Counted from the first letter of the stretch, positions 44,668 to 55,184 are shown. The stretch is 64,000 bases of DNA from Actibacterium mucosum KCTC 23349 (GCF_000647975.1 NZ_JFKE01000003.1:444206-508205), one strand, 5' to 3'. A program made the numbers and translations. Notes: generated from the sequence alone by a model not told the origin.

Positions 44668-45830
44668 TGTATCTGATCACCAAACGGGTGAAATCCGATT
44701 TCCTGGACGCGTGTGCGCGGATCCAATCCGGCACTTTGCGCCTGACAACGCCAGAGGGTGACGTGCACCAATTCGGGGCTGGTCAGCCCGAGGCCGAGAT
44801 GACCCTGCGCGACTGGTCTGTCGTAACGGCGTTGGCGTCACGCGGGGATATCGGGCTGGGCGAAACCTATGTGGCCGGTCTGTGGGAGACCCCGTCGATC
44901 GACCGCGTCATCCAGGTTGCCCTAATGAACCAGCAGCATTTTTCGCGATTTGTGCATGGCAGCCGGTGGAGCACGTTTAAATACGGTGCGGTGGACCGCA
45001 TCCTGCGCGCCAACTCGCCCCGCGGCGCGTCGCGCAACATTCGGGCCCATTACGACGTGGGCAACGAGTTCTATCAGCTGTGGCTGGACCCCACGATGAC
45101 TTATTCTTCGGGTATCTTCGCCGATGACACCGACGAGCCGCTGCAAGATGCCCAGACCCGCAAATACGACCGCATCCTGCAAAACCTGTCGCCCGGTGAA
45201 AACGTCTTGGAAATCGGCTGCGGCTGGGGCGGGTTTGCCGAACGCGCCGCCGAGCTGGGGCGGCGGGTGACCGGGCTGACGATCTCGCCCAGCCAAAAGG
45301 GCTATGCCGATGCACGGCTGGACGGGCGCGCCGACATCCTGCTGCAGGACTATCGCCAAGTCACCGGAACATTCGACAACATCGTGTCGATTGAAATGAT
45401 CGAGGCCGTGGGCGAGCGGTACTGGCCCGTCTATTTCGACACGCTGAAACAGCGTCTGTCCGAAGGTGGCCGCGCCATGGTGCAGGCCATCACCGTGCCC
45501 GATGGCTATTTCGACACCTACCGCAAAGGCTCGGACTATATCCGGCAATACACCTTTCCGGGCGGCATGCTGCTGTCGGACAGCGTGATTACCAAACAGG
45601 CCGAAAAGGCCGGGTTGGTGGTGCGCGACAGCTTTGCCTTTGGCCGCGACTATGCCCGCACCCTGCGCCGTTGGCGCCGGTCGCTGGACGCCGAAGCAGA
45701 AAAAATTCGCGGGCTTGGCTATTCCGAGCCTTTCCTTCGTAACTGGCGGTTCTATTTGGACATGTGTGCCGCGTCCTTTGCCACCGGGCAGACGGACGTG
45801 GTGCAGGTTGAACTTGCCCATGCAGAGTAA
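44667..45830 (+). CDS. Cyclopropane-fatty-acid-synthase family methyltransferase
   Basis: A 387-residue SAM-dependent enzyme that methylates double bonds of membrane phospholipid acyl chains. Signatures: RAHYDVGNEFYQLWLDPTMTYSSG near 125, the SAM loop VLEIGCGWGGFAERAA near 178, LTISPSQKGYA near 202, IEMIEAVGERYWP near 240, and YIRQYTFPGGMLLS near 290. The start ATG overlaps the DUF1365 stop. Within the sigma-E operon it may be a UfaM-type methylase making a methylated precursor of furan fatty acids rather than a plain cyclopropane synthase; sequence alone does not decide. The gene symbol is left open. Confidence 0.88.
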   Translation: MYLITKRVKSDFLDACARIQSGTLRLTTPEGDVHQFGAGQPEAEMTLRDWSVVTALASRGDIGLGETYVAGLWETPSIDRVIQVALMNQQHFSRFVHGSRWSTFKYGAVDRILRANSPRGASRNIRAHYDVGNEFYQLWLDPTMTYSSGIFADDTDEPLQDAQTRKYDRILQNLSPGENVLEIGCGWGGFAERAAELGRRVTGLTISPSQKGYADARLDGRADILLQDYRQVTGTFDNIVSIEMIEAVGERYWPVYFDTLKQRLSEGGRAMVQAITVPDGYFDTYRKGSDYIRQYTFPGGMLLSDSVITKQAEKAGLVVRDSFAFGRDYARTLRRWRRSLDAEAEKIRGLGYSEPFLRNWRFYLDMCAASFATGQTDVVQVELAHAE

Positions 45831-45842
45831 CAGGAGACCCCC

Positions 45843-46403
45843 GTGCTGATCGTTCTGGCCGTTCTTATCCTTGCCTTCGTGACCCTTGCGCTCTTGTGGC
45901 CGCGCCTGCTGAGCTTTCGCGCCCAGCGCCCTGGCGAGTATCAGACCACGCAGCCCGGGTTCGACATTCGCCGCCATTTCGACGGACCGATCAAATGCGA
46001 AGGTATGGTTTTTGGGCCAACCGGGCGCATGGTGGGCCGGTTCGTGGCGGATATGCAAGGCAGCTGGCAGGGGGCCAAAGGCACGCTTGCCGAAAGCTTT
46101 CGCTATGCGTCGGGCGCGGCTCAGAACCGGGAATGGCATTTGACCATGGGCGAAAACGGCGCGTTCACCGCCACCGCCGATGACGTGATCGGTGCCGCGC
46201 AGGGCCAACAATCGGGCGCCACGGTGCGCATGACTTATCGGCTGAAGTTGGACGAGGATGCCGGCGGGCACGTGCTGGACGTGACCGACTGGATGTATTT
46301 GATGGATGACGGCTCGATCATGAACAAATCCGAGATGCGCAAGTTCGGCATAAAGGTGGCCGAACTGATCGCCACCATGCGGCCTGCGCCCGGGCATGCT
46401 TGA
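45843..46403 (+). CDS. DUF3833 family protein
   Basis: A 186-residue protein anchored by an N-terminal hydrophobic segment (residues 2-20, LIVLAVLILAFVTLALL), with the rest probably facing the periplasm as a lipocalin-like beta barrel. Family stretches: DIRRHFDGPIKCEGMVFGPTG near 43, WQGAKGTLAESF near 78, and VLDVTDWMYLMDDGSIMNKSEM near 145. It starts at GTG after CAGGAG. It follows the methyltransferase and overlaps the SDR by 8 bases. Such genes sit in the sigma-E operon of Rhodobacter too. Function unknown; lipid carriage or repair is a guess. Confidence 0.8.
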   Translation: MLIVLAVLILAFVTLALLWPRLLSFRAQRPGEYQTTQPGFDIRRHFDGPIKCEGMVFGPTGRMVGRFVADMQGSWQGAKGTLAESFRYASGAAQNREWHLTMGENGAFTATADDVIGAAQGQQSGATVRMTYRLKLDEDAGGHVLDVTDWMYLMDDGSIMNKSEMRKFGIKVAELIATMRPAPGHA

Positions 46404-47124
46404 CACCAAAACCTATTGGCTGATCGGCGCGTCCGAGGGGTTGGGCCGTGCCCTGGCCAAAGCGTTGGACGCCGAAGGCGTGCGGCTGATCCTTTCCGCC
46501 CGGTCGGCCGAGCGGCTGGCATCGCTGGCCGAAACGCTGACCGCCGACGCGCAGGTGCTGCCGCTGGACGTGACCGACCCGCAGGCCGCACAGGCCGCGG
46601 CAAACGCGGTGCAGGCCGATGGCCTGATCTATTGCGCCGGGGCTTATGACCCGGTTGATGCGGCAGACTGGAACGCCCCGGCTGTCGCCCGCATGAACGG
46701 CGTGAACTATATGGGCGCGGCTAATGTTCTGGCCGAGATTGCCCCGCGTTTTGCGGCGCAAGGGGCGGGCCATATCGTTCTGATCGGCTCGCTTGCCGCG
46801 TTTCGCGGGTTGCCCGGCGCAATCGGGTACAGCGCGTCCAAGGCGGCGCTGTCATCGCTGGGCGAAAGCCTCTTTGCCGACCTGAGCCCGCGCGGGGTAC
46901 GCGTGCAGATCATCCACCCGGGCTTTATCGACACGCGGCTGACGCAGAAAAACGGCTTTGCAATGCCGCAGATCATGTCACCCGAGGACGCGGCCGCCCA
47001 GACAATTCGCGCCATGCGGCGCGGCGGGCTGCACCACGCCTTCCCCGCGCCGTTTTCCTGGCTTTTCACGCTGGGCCGGTTCCTGCCGCCGCGCCTGTTT
47101 TATGCCTTGATGCGAGGGTCTTAG
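46396..47124 (+). CDS. SDR family oxidoreductase, last gene of the sigma-E operon
   Basis: A 242-residue short-chain dehydrogenase. Cofactor motif IGASEGLGRALA near residue 11; YCAGAY near 79 stands in for the NNAG motif; catalytic Ser in LIGSLAAFRG and GYSASKAALSSLG Tyr-Lys pair near 142. The C-terminal hydrophobic stretch resembles lipid-acting members. It overlaps the DUF3833 gene by 8 bases and is thus part of the same transcript. Its stop overlaps the convergent EEP hydrolase stop by four bases. Probably reduces or oxidises a lipid-derived aldehyde or ketone in the sigma-E response; the substrate is not shown. Confidence 0.86.
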   Translation: MLDTKTYWLIGASEGLGRALAKALDAEGVRLILSARSAERLASLAETLTADAQVLPLDVTDPQAAQAAANAVQADGLIYCAGAYDPVDAADWNAPAVARMNGVNYMGAANVLAEIAPRFAAQGAGHIVLIGSLAAFRGLPGAIGYSASKAALSSLGESLFADLSPRGVRVQIIHPGFIDTRLTQKNGFAMPQIMSPEDAAAQTIRAMRRGGLHHAFPAPFSWLFTLGRFLPPRLFYALMRGS

Positions 47125-47984
47125 GCGAAGCTGGTCCAGACCGGCCAGTGATCGGACCCGCGCGCGGCGTCATCCACCCGACATTCAACCACTGCATCGG
47201 CAATGTCTGCCGTGACAAAACAATGGTCGATCCGCGTCTGCGCCTGCGGATGGGTGGATCCCGTGCCCTCGGCATGGCCGGCCATCACCCAGGCATCCAC
47301 CAGCCCCTCGCGATTGGTCAGCCGGCCGTAACCGCGCGACATTGGCCCGATCAGCGCAGCGTATTCGTCGCTGTCAGGCGCAAAGTTCATGTCGCCCATC
47401 ACGATGGCGCTGCGCGGCATAGGCGGCTCAGCCTCTTCGGTCCAACCGGCGCTGGGGTCGGGATGTCCGCCGCACCACGCGCCGCCCTCGGCGGGGGCAC
47501 GTGCCAGAATACCCTTAAGCGCCTCAACCTGCGGCAGCCGCGTTTCGGGGCACAGATGGCTCAGATGCACCGAATAGACCCGCACCGGGCCTAGAACCGG
47601 CGTGTCGATCACACATTCCAGCACGCCCTGCTGGATCGAGTGATTGCGCCGGTCGCCCCATTTCGGCAGCAGGTGGTTGCGCGACGAGATGATCGGCCAG
47701 CGGCTGAAAATCGCGGTGCCGAACTGCTTGCGCCGATGCACGATGCGCCCGTCCTGGTCATAAGAGGCATCCATGTCCAGGTTGGCACCGAACATGTAGT
47801 GATGGCCGGGCAGATGCTCGGCCAGAACCGCCGGGCTGTCGACCATGCCCGAGCGCTTCCAGAACCGGTCAACCTCTTGCATCGCGATGATATCCGCCTC
47901 GGCCACTTCGCCCGCGATCCGCGCCAGATCGTAAACCCCATCGGCGCCAAGACCGTATTGGATATTATAGCTGACACATTTCAT
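47121..47984 (-). CDS. EEP-family hydrolase (endonuclease/exonuclease/phosphatase), copy 1
   Basis: A 287-residue metal-dependent phosphoesterase. Catalytic pieces in order: SYNIQYGLGADG (Asn) at the N terminus, MQEVDRFWKRSGM (metal Glu) near 37, SVHLSHLCPETR near 142, GDMNFAPDSDEY near 198, and SDHWPVWTSF (Asp-His) at the end. No signal peptide, so cytoplasmic. It is the last gene of a seven-gene operon and starts within the stop of the GDPD gene. EEP members act on phosphodiesters or phosphomonoesters of nucleic acids, lipids or sugars; here the neighbours suggest an imported glycerol- or sugar-phosphate diester. Confidence 0.85.
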   Translation of the reverse strand: MKCVSYNIQYGLGADGVYDLARIAGEVAEADIIAMQEVDRFWKRSGMVDSPAVLAEHLPGHHYMFGANLDMDASYDQDGRIVHRRKQFGTAIFSRWPIISSRNHLLPKWGDRRNHSIQQGVLECVIDTPVLGPVRVYSVHLSHLCPETRLPQVEALKGILARAPAEGGAWCGGHPDPSAGWTEEAEPPMPRSAIVMGDMNFAPDSDEYAALIGPMSRGYGRLTNREGLVDAWVMAGHAEGTGSTHPQAQTRIDHCFVTADIADAVVECRVDDAARGSDHWPVWTSFA

Positions 47985-48694
47985 TGCAGTACCTTTCTGA
48001 GGTGATAGGCGAGTTCAGGATAGTCGATATTGAGGTAATTCACGTTCAGTGACAGCGCTCGGCGAAATGTGACCTCGTCCCGCAATGGCGTGAAGACCAT
48101 CACTTCAAGACCCAGCGCGCGCGCAGCATCCAGCCGGTCGCCGGTCAGATCCGGTGCGTGAAACTCAACTATCTGCGCGTCATGGATTGCGCGGGCATCC
48201 TCGATGGACTGCAGGTCACGCCAGTTGACCATGCGCTTCATCCAAGGCGCAGCGTTGCGCATCGCCTCGCGCATTTGCGGCGTCTCGGAATAGGTGAAAC
48301 AACGGTCCCGCAACCCGGCCTTCAACACCGCTTGTGCCACCGCATCCGGATCAGCCTGCTTGACCTCGATATAGAAATCAGCCACGCCGCTGAGGGTTTC
48401 CAGAAAGGCCGAAAAACGGGGCAATGGCTCGCCGGCAAACTCCTCGCTAAACCACGTACCCGCGTCCAGCGTGTCCAAATCAACGGCATCCATGTCGCTG
48501 ATCCTGCCTTGGCCGTTCGTGGTGCGTTCCAATGTCAGGTCATGCAGCACGTAAAGCTCGCCGTCGCGCGATTGGCGCAGGTCAAGCTCAATGAAGTTTC
48601 CGCCCAGCATCGCGGCCATATGGCCAGATACAATCGTGTTCTCGGGGGCCAAGCGACACGCCCCCCGGTGACACACAATCTGTGTTTTCGTCAT
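47981..48694 (-). CDS. Glycerophosphodiester phosphodiesterase
   Basis: A 237-residue cytoplasmic GDPD-fold enzyme that splits glycerophosphodiesters to glycerol-3-phosphate and an alcohol. Motifs: CHRGACRLAPENT (catalytic His and metal Glu) at residues 8-20, FIELDLRQSRDGELYVLHD near 35 with the second His, and FYIEVKQ near 107. The length matches UgpQ. It sits between two EEP hydrolases with four-base overlaps on both sides, downstream of a Ugp-like ABC transporter, as ugpQ follows ugpBAEC in enterobacteria. Confidence 0.9.
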   Translation of the reverse strand: MTKTQIVCHRGACRLAPENTIVSGHMAAMLGGNFIELDLRQSRDGELYVLHDLTLERTTNGQGRISDMDAVDLDTLDAGTWFSEEFAGEPLPRFSAFLETLSGVADFYIEVKQADPDAVAQAVLKAGLRDRCFTYSETPQMREAMRNAAPWMKRMVNWRDLQSIEDARAIHDAQIVEFHAPDLTGDRLDAARALGLEVMVFTPLRDEVTFRRALSLNVNYLNIDYPELAYHLRKVLQ

Positions 48695-49708
48695 GATTCA
48701 ATCCGCGTACCAATCAACTCGTGGTCCGACAGATACTCGCCGCGTTCCGAAACAGCCGCGTGCACAAATGGCGACGAGGATGTGACACCGCGCGTAAAGA
48801 GCCAATCCAGCCGGTTCAGCGGATAGCGAACCGGCCGGCCCGGCGCGGCGCGGGTGGTGGGGGCCCCGGTATTGGCACCGCGCCAGTCAAAACCGGCGGC
48901 GGCAAAATGGGCGAAACTGGGTTCAACCGGCTGGGGCGCGGCCAGAATCTCGGGGCCCGTCATCCGGGCCGCGCCAAAATCCTTGGTGTTCAGATCGCCG
49001 CCAATCACGCAGGGCCCATCGCCATAAAGCGTCTGCATCGCGCGCAGCATCACCTGCGTCTGCGCGGCGCGTCCGGTGGCGTCATCCTCGCTTTCGTAGT
49101 GCACCGCGGCCAGGGTCAGCGGCCCGCCAGGCAGGTCAACCTGCGCGGCGATGGCCATGCGCCCACCCACGCGGTACTGCCCGTCGCCCTTGGGAGAGGT
49201 GGCGAACCAATACCCTTCGTCCGCAACGGGGATCACCGCCACATTCGACAGCGGGAACCGCGACAGGATTGCATTGCCGTGCAACCCGTGCAGGTTGGTC
49301 TGCCCCGTGTGGGTTTCCGTTTCGAACGGATCGCCCAGACCCAGCTCGACAAACTCCACCCCGAATGCGTAGCCCATGCCCAGCGCATCGGCCAGGTCGC
49401 GGGTGGTGTGCCGCTGACTTGATCGTGCCATGCCCAGATCCATCTCGGTCGCCAAAACGATATCGGCCCCGGTCTGTGCTATCAGCGCGGCGGCATCCTC
49501 GACCCGTTTGCAGCGTTCGATGTTCCACGCGGCGATGGTCAGCGCCTGTTCCGCAGTGTCGTCTCCAGCGCGGTATTCGACGCTGTTCAGACAGGGCCAG
49601 TCGCGCAAATACCCCGCATGGGCGGCCGCGTCACCGCCGGCGTCGGTGGCCGTTACCCGCAGCGCGGCATCGGGCATCTGCAACTGGTCCACGGTTTGGG
49701 TGATCGGC

Positions 49709-49716
<8 letters not shown>
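48691..49716 (-). CDS. EEP-family hydrolase (endonuclease/exonuclease/phosphatase), copy 2
   Basis: A 341-residue protein. The N-terminal 60 residues are not obviously catalytic. The EEP domain follows: IAAWNIERCK near 62, ATEMDLGMARSSQRHT near 88, NAILSRFPL near 145, VIGGDLNTKDFG near 235, and YLSDHELIG at the end. The ATG used overlaps the ABC ATPase stop by 8 bases; longer readings would extend into it. It differs clearly from copy 1 in sequence, so they are not recent duplicates and may act on different intermediates. Confidence 0.84.
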
Positions 49717-50752
<1,036 letters not shown>

Positions 50753-50755
50753 GGC

Positions 50756-51808
50756 TCAGCCTTTCACCCCGCCCAGCGTCATCTGGGTCAGGTATTTCTG
50801 CGCAAAGAGGTAAAGGATCAGCGACGGCAACACATACATCACCGACACCGCCGCCACGAGGCCATAATCCACGCCCATGACATCCTCGCGAACGTAGTAA
50901 AGATAGGTGGACATCACCCAGTAGGAATTGCCGGTGCGCAGGCCGGTGACGAACACGTATTCCTCCCACCCTTTGATGAAGGCGAAGACGCCGATGGCGA
51001 TCATGCCGGTGGTGACCTGCGGCAGAACCACCATTCGGAACGCCTGCCGGCGGGTGGCGCCATCGGTCAGGGCCGACATCTCTGTGTCCCAGGGGACGGC
51101 GTCGAAAAACCCCTTCATGATGAAGATGAAAAACGGCAGCTCCAGCGTTGTGATCACCAGGATCGGCGCGGTCAGCGTGTTCAACAAGCCCACCCAATAG
51201 ACGATCAGGAAGATCGGGATCACCAGCGTGATCGCCGGGAACGCCTGCAGGATCAGCAGCGATTGCAGAAACGCCGCGCGGCCCATGAAGTGGAACCGCG
51301 ACAGGTAATAGGCTGCCATGGTCGACACCGCCACCACGATCAGCATCTGCACCGTGGCCAGCACCAGCGAGTTGAAAAACGCGCTCCAGACCCACGGGAA
51401 TTGCGCCCCGGCGGTGGCTTTGCCGCGCAGCTCTTCCACCACGTTCGGGTTCACCAGAAAGCGGAAGTTGTTCACGTGCAGCGCGTCGCCCAGAAACACG
51501 AACAACAGCGCGATGGCCAGCGCCAGCGCCAGCCCCGCCGCCGCCAGCCGCGCCCGGCCCGACAGCATCTGATACGCCACCGCATAGCCAATGGTGATCG
51601 GCACCAGAACCGCGCAGGCTGTCCACAGCGTATCCGCCTCGGCCCCGCCGGTGCGGGCGGTAAAGGCGATCATCACCATCCAGAAATAGGGCAGGATGAT
51701 CGGGATCGACACGGCCACAAGGAACAGCGTGATCGCCGCCGTGCGGGCCTGGCGCTGCCAGCGGGCGCGATGGGCCAGCGCGTCCCAATCGGTGGTGGAA
51801 TGGGTCAT
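50756..51808 (-). CDS. ABC transporter permease (MalG/UgpE-like)
   Basis: A 350-residue inner-membrane permease with at least six membrane segments, more N-terminal segments than usual for the type (extra pair around 60-115). The EAA loop that contacts the ATPase is visible as ALTDGATRRQAFRMVVLPQV near 250. The ATG overlaps the stop of the other permease by one base. It forms the transport channel with that permease. Confidence 0.88.
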   Translation of the reverse strand: MTHSTTDWDALAHRARWQRQARTAAITLFLVAVSIPIILPYFWMVMIAFTARTGGAEADTLWTACAVLVPITIGYAVAYQMLSGRARLAAAGLALALAIALLFVFLGDALHVNNFRFLVNPNVVEELRGKATAGAQFPWVWSAFFNSLVLATVQMLIVVAVSTMAAYYLSRFHFMGRAAFLQSLLILQAFPAITLVIPIFLIVYWVGLLNTLTAPILVITTLELPFFIFIMKGFFDAVPWDTEMSALTDGATRRQAFRMVVLPQVTTGMIAIGVFAFIKGWEEYVFVTGLRTGNSYWVMSTYLYYVREDVMGVDYGLVAAVSVMYVLPSLILYLFAQKYLTQMTLGGVKG

Positions 51809-52755
51809 CAGCGCACCTCGATCCGTGGGCGCTGCAACAGCGCCTTCATGTTGGTCAGCCGCCACATCGCCAGCGCCACAAGAATGCCGATCACGATCAG
51901 GATCATCGCGATGGCCGCGCCATAGGCGTACTGGCCGCCGCCGATTTGCGGTGCCAGTGTCTTGGTATAGCTCAGCATCGCCATGGTCATCGTCGACCGC
52001 GCCGGCCCCATGATCAGGAAGATGTATTCAAACGACACCAGCAGCGCGAGCGCCTGATAGATGGTGATATAGCTGATCGGCCAGCGCAGCGCCGGCAGGA
52101 TCACATGGCGGATGATCGAAAACGGCCCGGCCCCGTCGGCGCGGGCGGCGTGGAACAGATGTTCGGGGATCGACCGGATGGCGCTGGTAAAGATGATCAT
52201 CCCCAACGAGGCCCCGATCAGCCCGTTCGCCACCACGATCACCGCCATCGGATGGTCAAGCCGCAGGTTCATCGGCTCAAACCCCACGGCCATCAAAATC
52301 TGGTTGAACAGCCCGCGTTCGGTGCTGTCGACCACCCACAGCCACAGCAAGGCGTAAACGACCGAGGGGCTCATGCGCGGCAACAGCCACACGGCGCGGA
52401 AAAACGCGCCCATCCGGTCGGGCAGCGCCGTGGTTGTCAGCCCCAGGATCAGCGCGAAGGTCAGGTTGAAAATGCCCAGCGTCAGCACCACAAAGACCAG
52501 TGTCAGCATCAGCGCCTTGTAAAACGACCGCCGCAGCTCGATCCCCAACAGCGCCTCGTCATCCAGCTTGCCCAGCTTGTTGAACTGCTTGGTTGTCGGA
52601 AAATCCTTAAAGTCCAGCGTCTGCGACATGTCGGTGAAGGCCACCACGATGTTCACAAGGATCGGCGCGACGAAAAAGATGGCCAGCAGCACGATGGCCG
52701 GGCCAAGGAACAGGGCGGTGTCAGAGACCGCGCGGGTGCGGGGGGTGGTGCGCAT
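51808..52755 (-). CDS. ABC transporter permease (MalF/UgpA-like)
   Basis: A 315-residue permease. The first membrane segment (ALFLGPAIVLLAIFFVAPIL) is at residues 14-35, then a periplasmic loop and five more segments. The EAA motif appears in HAARADGAGPFSIIRHVILPAL near 200-225. It starts 43 bases after the substrate-binding-protein stop, past a strong hairpin. Pairs with the second permease. Confidence 0.88.
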   Translation of the reverse strand: MRTTPRTRAVSDTALFLGPAIVLLAIFFVAPILVNIVVAFTDMSQTLDFKDFPTTKQFNKLGKLDDEALLGIELRRSFYKALMLTLVFVVLTLGIFNLTFALILGLTTTALPDRMGAFFRAVWLLPRMSPSVVYALLWLWVVDSTERGLFNQILMAVGFEPMNLRLDHPMAVIVVANGLIGASLGMIIFTSAIRSIPEHLFHAARADGAGPFSIIRHVILPALRWPISYITIYQALALLVSFEYIFLIMGPARSTMTMAMLSYTKTLAPQIGGGQYAYGAAIAMILIVIGILVALAMWRLTNMKALLQRPRIEVR

Positions 52756-52764
52756 CGGGCAAAC

Positions 52765-52788
52765 GGGCGGGCCGCAAAGGGCCCGCCC
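52765..52788 (-). terminator. Intercistronic hairpin after the binding-protein gene
   Basis: GGGCGGGCC and GGCCCGCCC form a 9-base GC stem with a 6-base loop, 10 bases after the binding-protein stop. Little T follows, so it likely acts as a 3' stabilising or partial termination element that keeps binding-protein mRNA more abundant than permease mRNA. Confidence 0.6.
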
Positions 52789-52798
52789 ATCCTTTGGT

Positions 52799-54145
52799 TT
52801 AGTCGAGGATGATCACGTCATCGCCCAGCTCGATCTCGAGCTCTTCGATCACCATCTCGGCAGCTTCTTCCGGGCTCATCTCGCCGGTTTCAACGGCCTG
52901 AACACCGGTATAGGTGATGGCGTTGTACTGGCCGATCTTGGCGTGGTTCGGCATGAACTCGGCATATTTCAGCATCGGCGTACCGGCGATCAGCGCCCAG
53001 CCTTTTTCCTGGAACTCAGGCATGGCGGTCTGGCCATAGTTGATCGGGGTGTGGTTGGTGGTTACGGCATGCGCGGTGTTCGGCACGTGCTGCGAGGCCA
53101 TGGCAACCAACAAAGCGGCCAGGTCTTTGTTCTCGGTCTCGCCCACGATATAGGCGATCGGGTGGCTCAGGTTCTTGGGCTGACCACCGGCTTTGCCGGC
53201 CGGGGCGTGGATCCATGTCAGTTTGTGGAAATAGTCGTCTTTGCCTTCCAGGCCAAAGGCCTCCAGCTGCTTACCGACGTTCCAGATGCCGTGGAATTTG
53301 CCCAGCGCGTCCCCACCGCGGAACGCGGCGTGGGTGCTGTCCCAGCTATAGGTGGTCATGTCGGCGGGCAGCGAGCCGTTGTCGACACAGTATTTCAGCC
53401 AGCCATAGTAATCGGTCAGACCCTGCTTGGTGATCTGCAGCTTGGCTTCGTCTTCATTGTAGATGTCGATGCCGAACGAGGCCATGGCCATCTGGAAATC
53501 CGGGCCAACATTGGGGCGGTGCACCCAGCCGATCTTGGCAGCGCCGGCATTCACGGCTTCGGCAGCCAGGTCGCAGAAATCGAACATGGTGAATTCACCG
53601 GCTTCGACCTGTGCGGGCAGCTGGGCGATGAACTCTTCCGATTTGCCGGTGGCGCGCAGAATGTCGTTGTTCAGGAAGAACATGCGCACTTCGCTGTCCT
53701 GCGGCACGCCGAAACGCTCGCCTTTATACATGACCGAGTTCCACAGCTCGGGGATCATGTCGGCATACATGGTGGCGTTGTCGGCAATGTGGCCTTCCAG
53801 ATTGGCAGCCAGGCCAGCCTCGACAAACGAGCCGATCCACTCATGCGCTACAACGGCGATGTCGGGGGTGTCACCCACCGAATGCGCTTTCAGCAGCGCC
53901 AGCGCGTCGGCGTCAAAACCTTTGTTGTTGGTCTCGATCAGCTCTACAACCACGCGCTTGTCAGCGCCAGCAGCTTCGAAAGCGTTGTTCAGTTGCTCTG
54001 CCGCGGCAACAATGTTGCCAGCCCGCAGGGGACCGGAACGGTCAGCGCGCGACCACAGTTTGATGGTGACGTCGTCAGCGAAAGAAGGCGCGGCCAGGCC
54101 CGACAGGGCAACAGCAGCGCCGGCAAGAAGCAGCGATGGTTTCAT
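52799..54145 (-). CDS. ABC transporter substrate-binding protein
   Basis: A 448-residue periplasmic binding protein of the extracellular solute-binding family 1. Signal peptide residues 1-23 (cleavage near SFA). The mature start DDVTIKLWSRADRSG is typical of carbohydrate-type binding proteins. Aromatic residues spread through the ligand lobes (HEWIGSF, YYGWLKY, TYSWDSTHAAF) suit a sugar or polyol ligand. It is the first gene of the transporter operon and is divergent from the phosphatase/glycosyltransferase pair, 241 bases away. Ligand candidates: a glycerophosphodiester, a glycosylglycerol(-phosphate), or glucosylglycerate. Confidence 0.88.
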   Translation of the reverse strand: MKPSLLLAGAAVALSGLAAPSFADDVTIKLWSRADRSGPLRAGNIVAAAEQLNNAFEAAGADKRVVVELIETNNKGFDADALALLKAHSVGDTPDIAVVAHEWIGSFVEAGLAANLEGHIADNATMYADMIPELWNSVMYKGERFGVPQDSEVRMFFLNNDILRATGKSEEFIAQLPAQVEAGEFTMFDFCDLAAEAVNAGAAKIGWVHRPNVGPDFQMAMASFGIDIYNEDEAKLQITKQGLTDYYGWLKYCVDNGSLPADMTTYSWDSTHAAFRGGDALGKFHGIWNVGKQLEAFGLEGKDDYFHKLTWIHAPAGKAGGQPKNLSHPIAYIVGETENKDLAALLVAMASQHVPNTAHAVTTNHTPINYGQTAMPEFQEKGWALIAGTPMLKYAEFMPNHAKIGQYNAITYTGVQAVETGEMSPEEAAEMVIEELEIELGDDVIILD

Positions 54146-54386
54146 GGTTGGTTTCCCGGTTGGATGTTCAGTCCGTCCAGACTGCACCCGTGGCATGGCA
54201 CATGGTTTGCGGTTTGGTGAACCGTGCGCGAACCTTATTTGACGGTTTCTTGTCGCAGTGACCCCAACTTGCTCAGTTTGCATATTTTTTGTGCATGTGC
54301 GCATTTTCGCGCCCCAAATCCCCTGCCTCCGGTGGGCTTCCCCGCAGCAAAGCCTCAATATGAGGCAAATTCTTGGAGATTCGCCT

Positions 54387-55166
54387 GTGCCCCACCCAAA
54401 GTTGATCGTTTTCACCGATCTGGACGGCACCCTTCTGGATCACGGCACTTATTCACACGCACCCGCGGACGCCACGCTGTCACGCCTTGCCGCAAAAGGT
54501 ATTCCCGTGGTTTTGGCCAGTTCCAAGACAGGCGCCGAGATTGCGCCGCTGCGTGCCGAGATCGGCATGACCGATGTGCCCGCAATTGTTGAAAACGGCG
54601 CTGGCATCTTGCAGCCGGGCGCAGATGGGTCGGGTGATGACAGCGCTTATCGCAGGATCCGGGCGGCGCTGGACACCTTGCCTGTCGATCTGCGCAGCGC
54701 CTATCAGGGTTTTGGGGATTGGGGGGCCGACGGGATTGCCACGAAAACCGGGCTGTCGAACGCCGCCGCTGCCCTTGCGGCTCAGCGACAGTTTTCGGAA
54801 CCCGGCCTGTGGTCAGGCACGGATGACGCGCGCATGGTGTTTCTTGAGCACCTGAAATCACAGGGCATCACCGCCCAGCAGGGGGGGCGTTTCCTGACCC
54901 TTTCACACGGCGCGACCAAGGCGGACCGCATGGACCAGATTCTGACGCAGTTTGGCAACCCGTTCAGCATAGCCCTTGGCGACGCACCGAACGATCTTGC
55001 CATGCTGCACCACGCTGACCTTGGTATCATCGTGCAAAACCCGGCCTCTCCTGCCCTGCCACACCAACCTGGCGAAGACAGCGGCCAGATTATTCGCACC
55101 AATGCCCCCGGCCCCGCCGGATGGGCCCAAGCCATGACCGCGCAGTTGGATACGCGCATCACCTGA
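54387..55166 (+). CDS. Mannosyl/glucosyl-3-phosphoglycerate phosphatase
   Basis: A 259-residue HAD-IIB phosphatase of the MPGP/GpgP family that dephosphorylates hexosyl-3-phosphoglycerate to the compatible solute. Motif I FTDLDGTLLDHG near residue 9, motif II VLASSKTGAEI near 41 (the SSKT form is characteristic of MPGP), and motif IV IALGDAPNDLAML near 205. I chose the GTG preceded by GGAG at 8 bases; an ATG 27 bases upstream is possible. The next gene, the matching synthase, starts 18 bases after the stop. Confidence 0.86.
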   Translation: MPHPKLIVFTDLDGTLLDHGTYSHAPADATLSRLAAKGIPVVLASSKTGAEIAPLRAEIGMTDVPAIVENGAGILQPGADGSGDDSAYRRIRAALDTLPVDLRSAYQGFGDWGADGIATKTGLSNAAAALAAQRQFSEPGLWSGTDDARMVFLEHLKSQGITAQQGGRFLTLSHGATKADRMDQILTQFGNPFSIALGDAPNDLAMLHHADLGIIVQNPASPALPHQPGEDSGQIIRTNAPGPAGWAQAMTAQLDTRIT

Positions 55167-55184
55167 ACCAAAAAGGACCAACCC

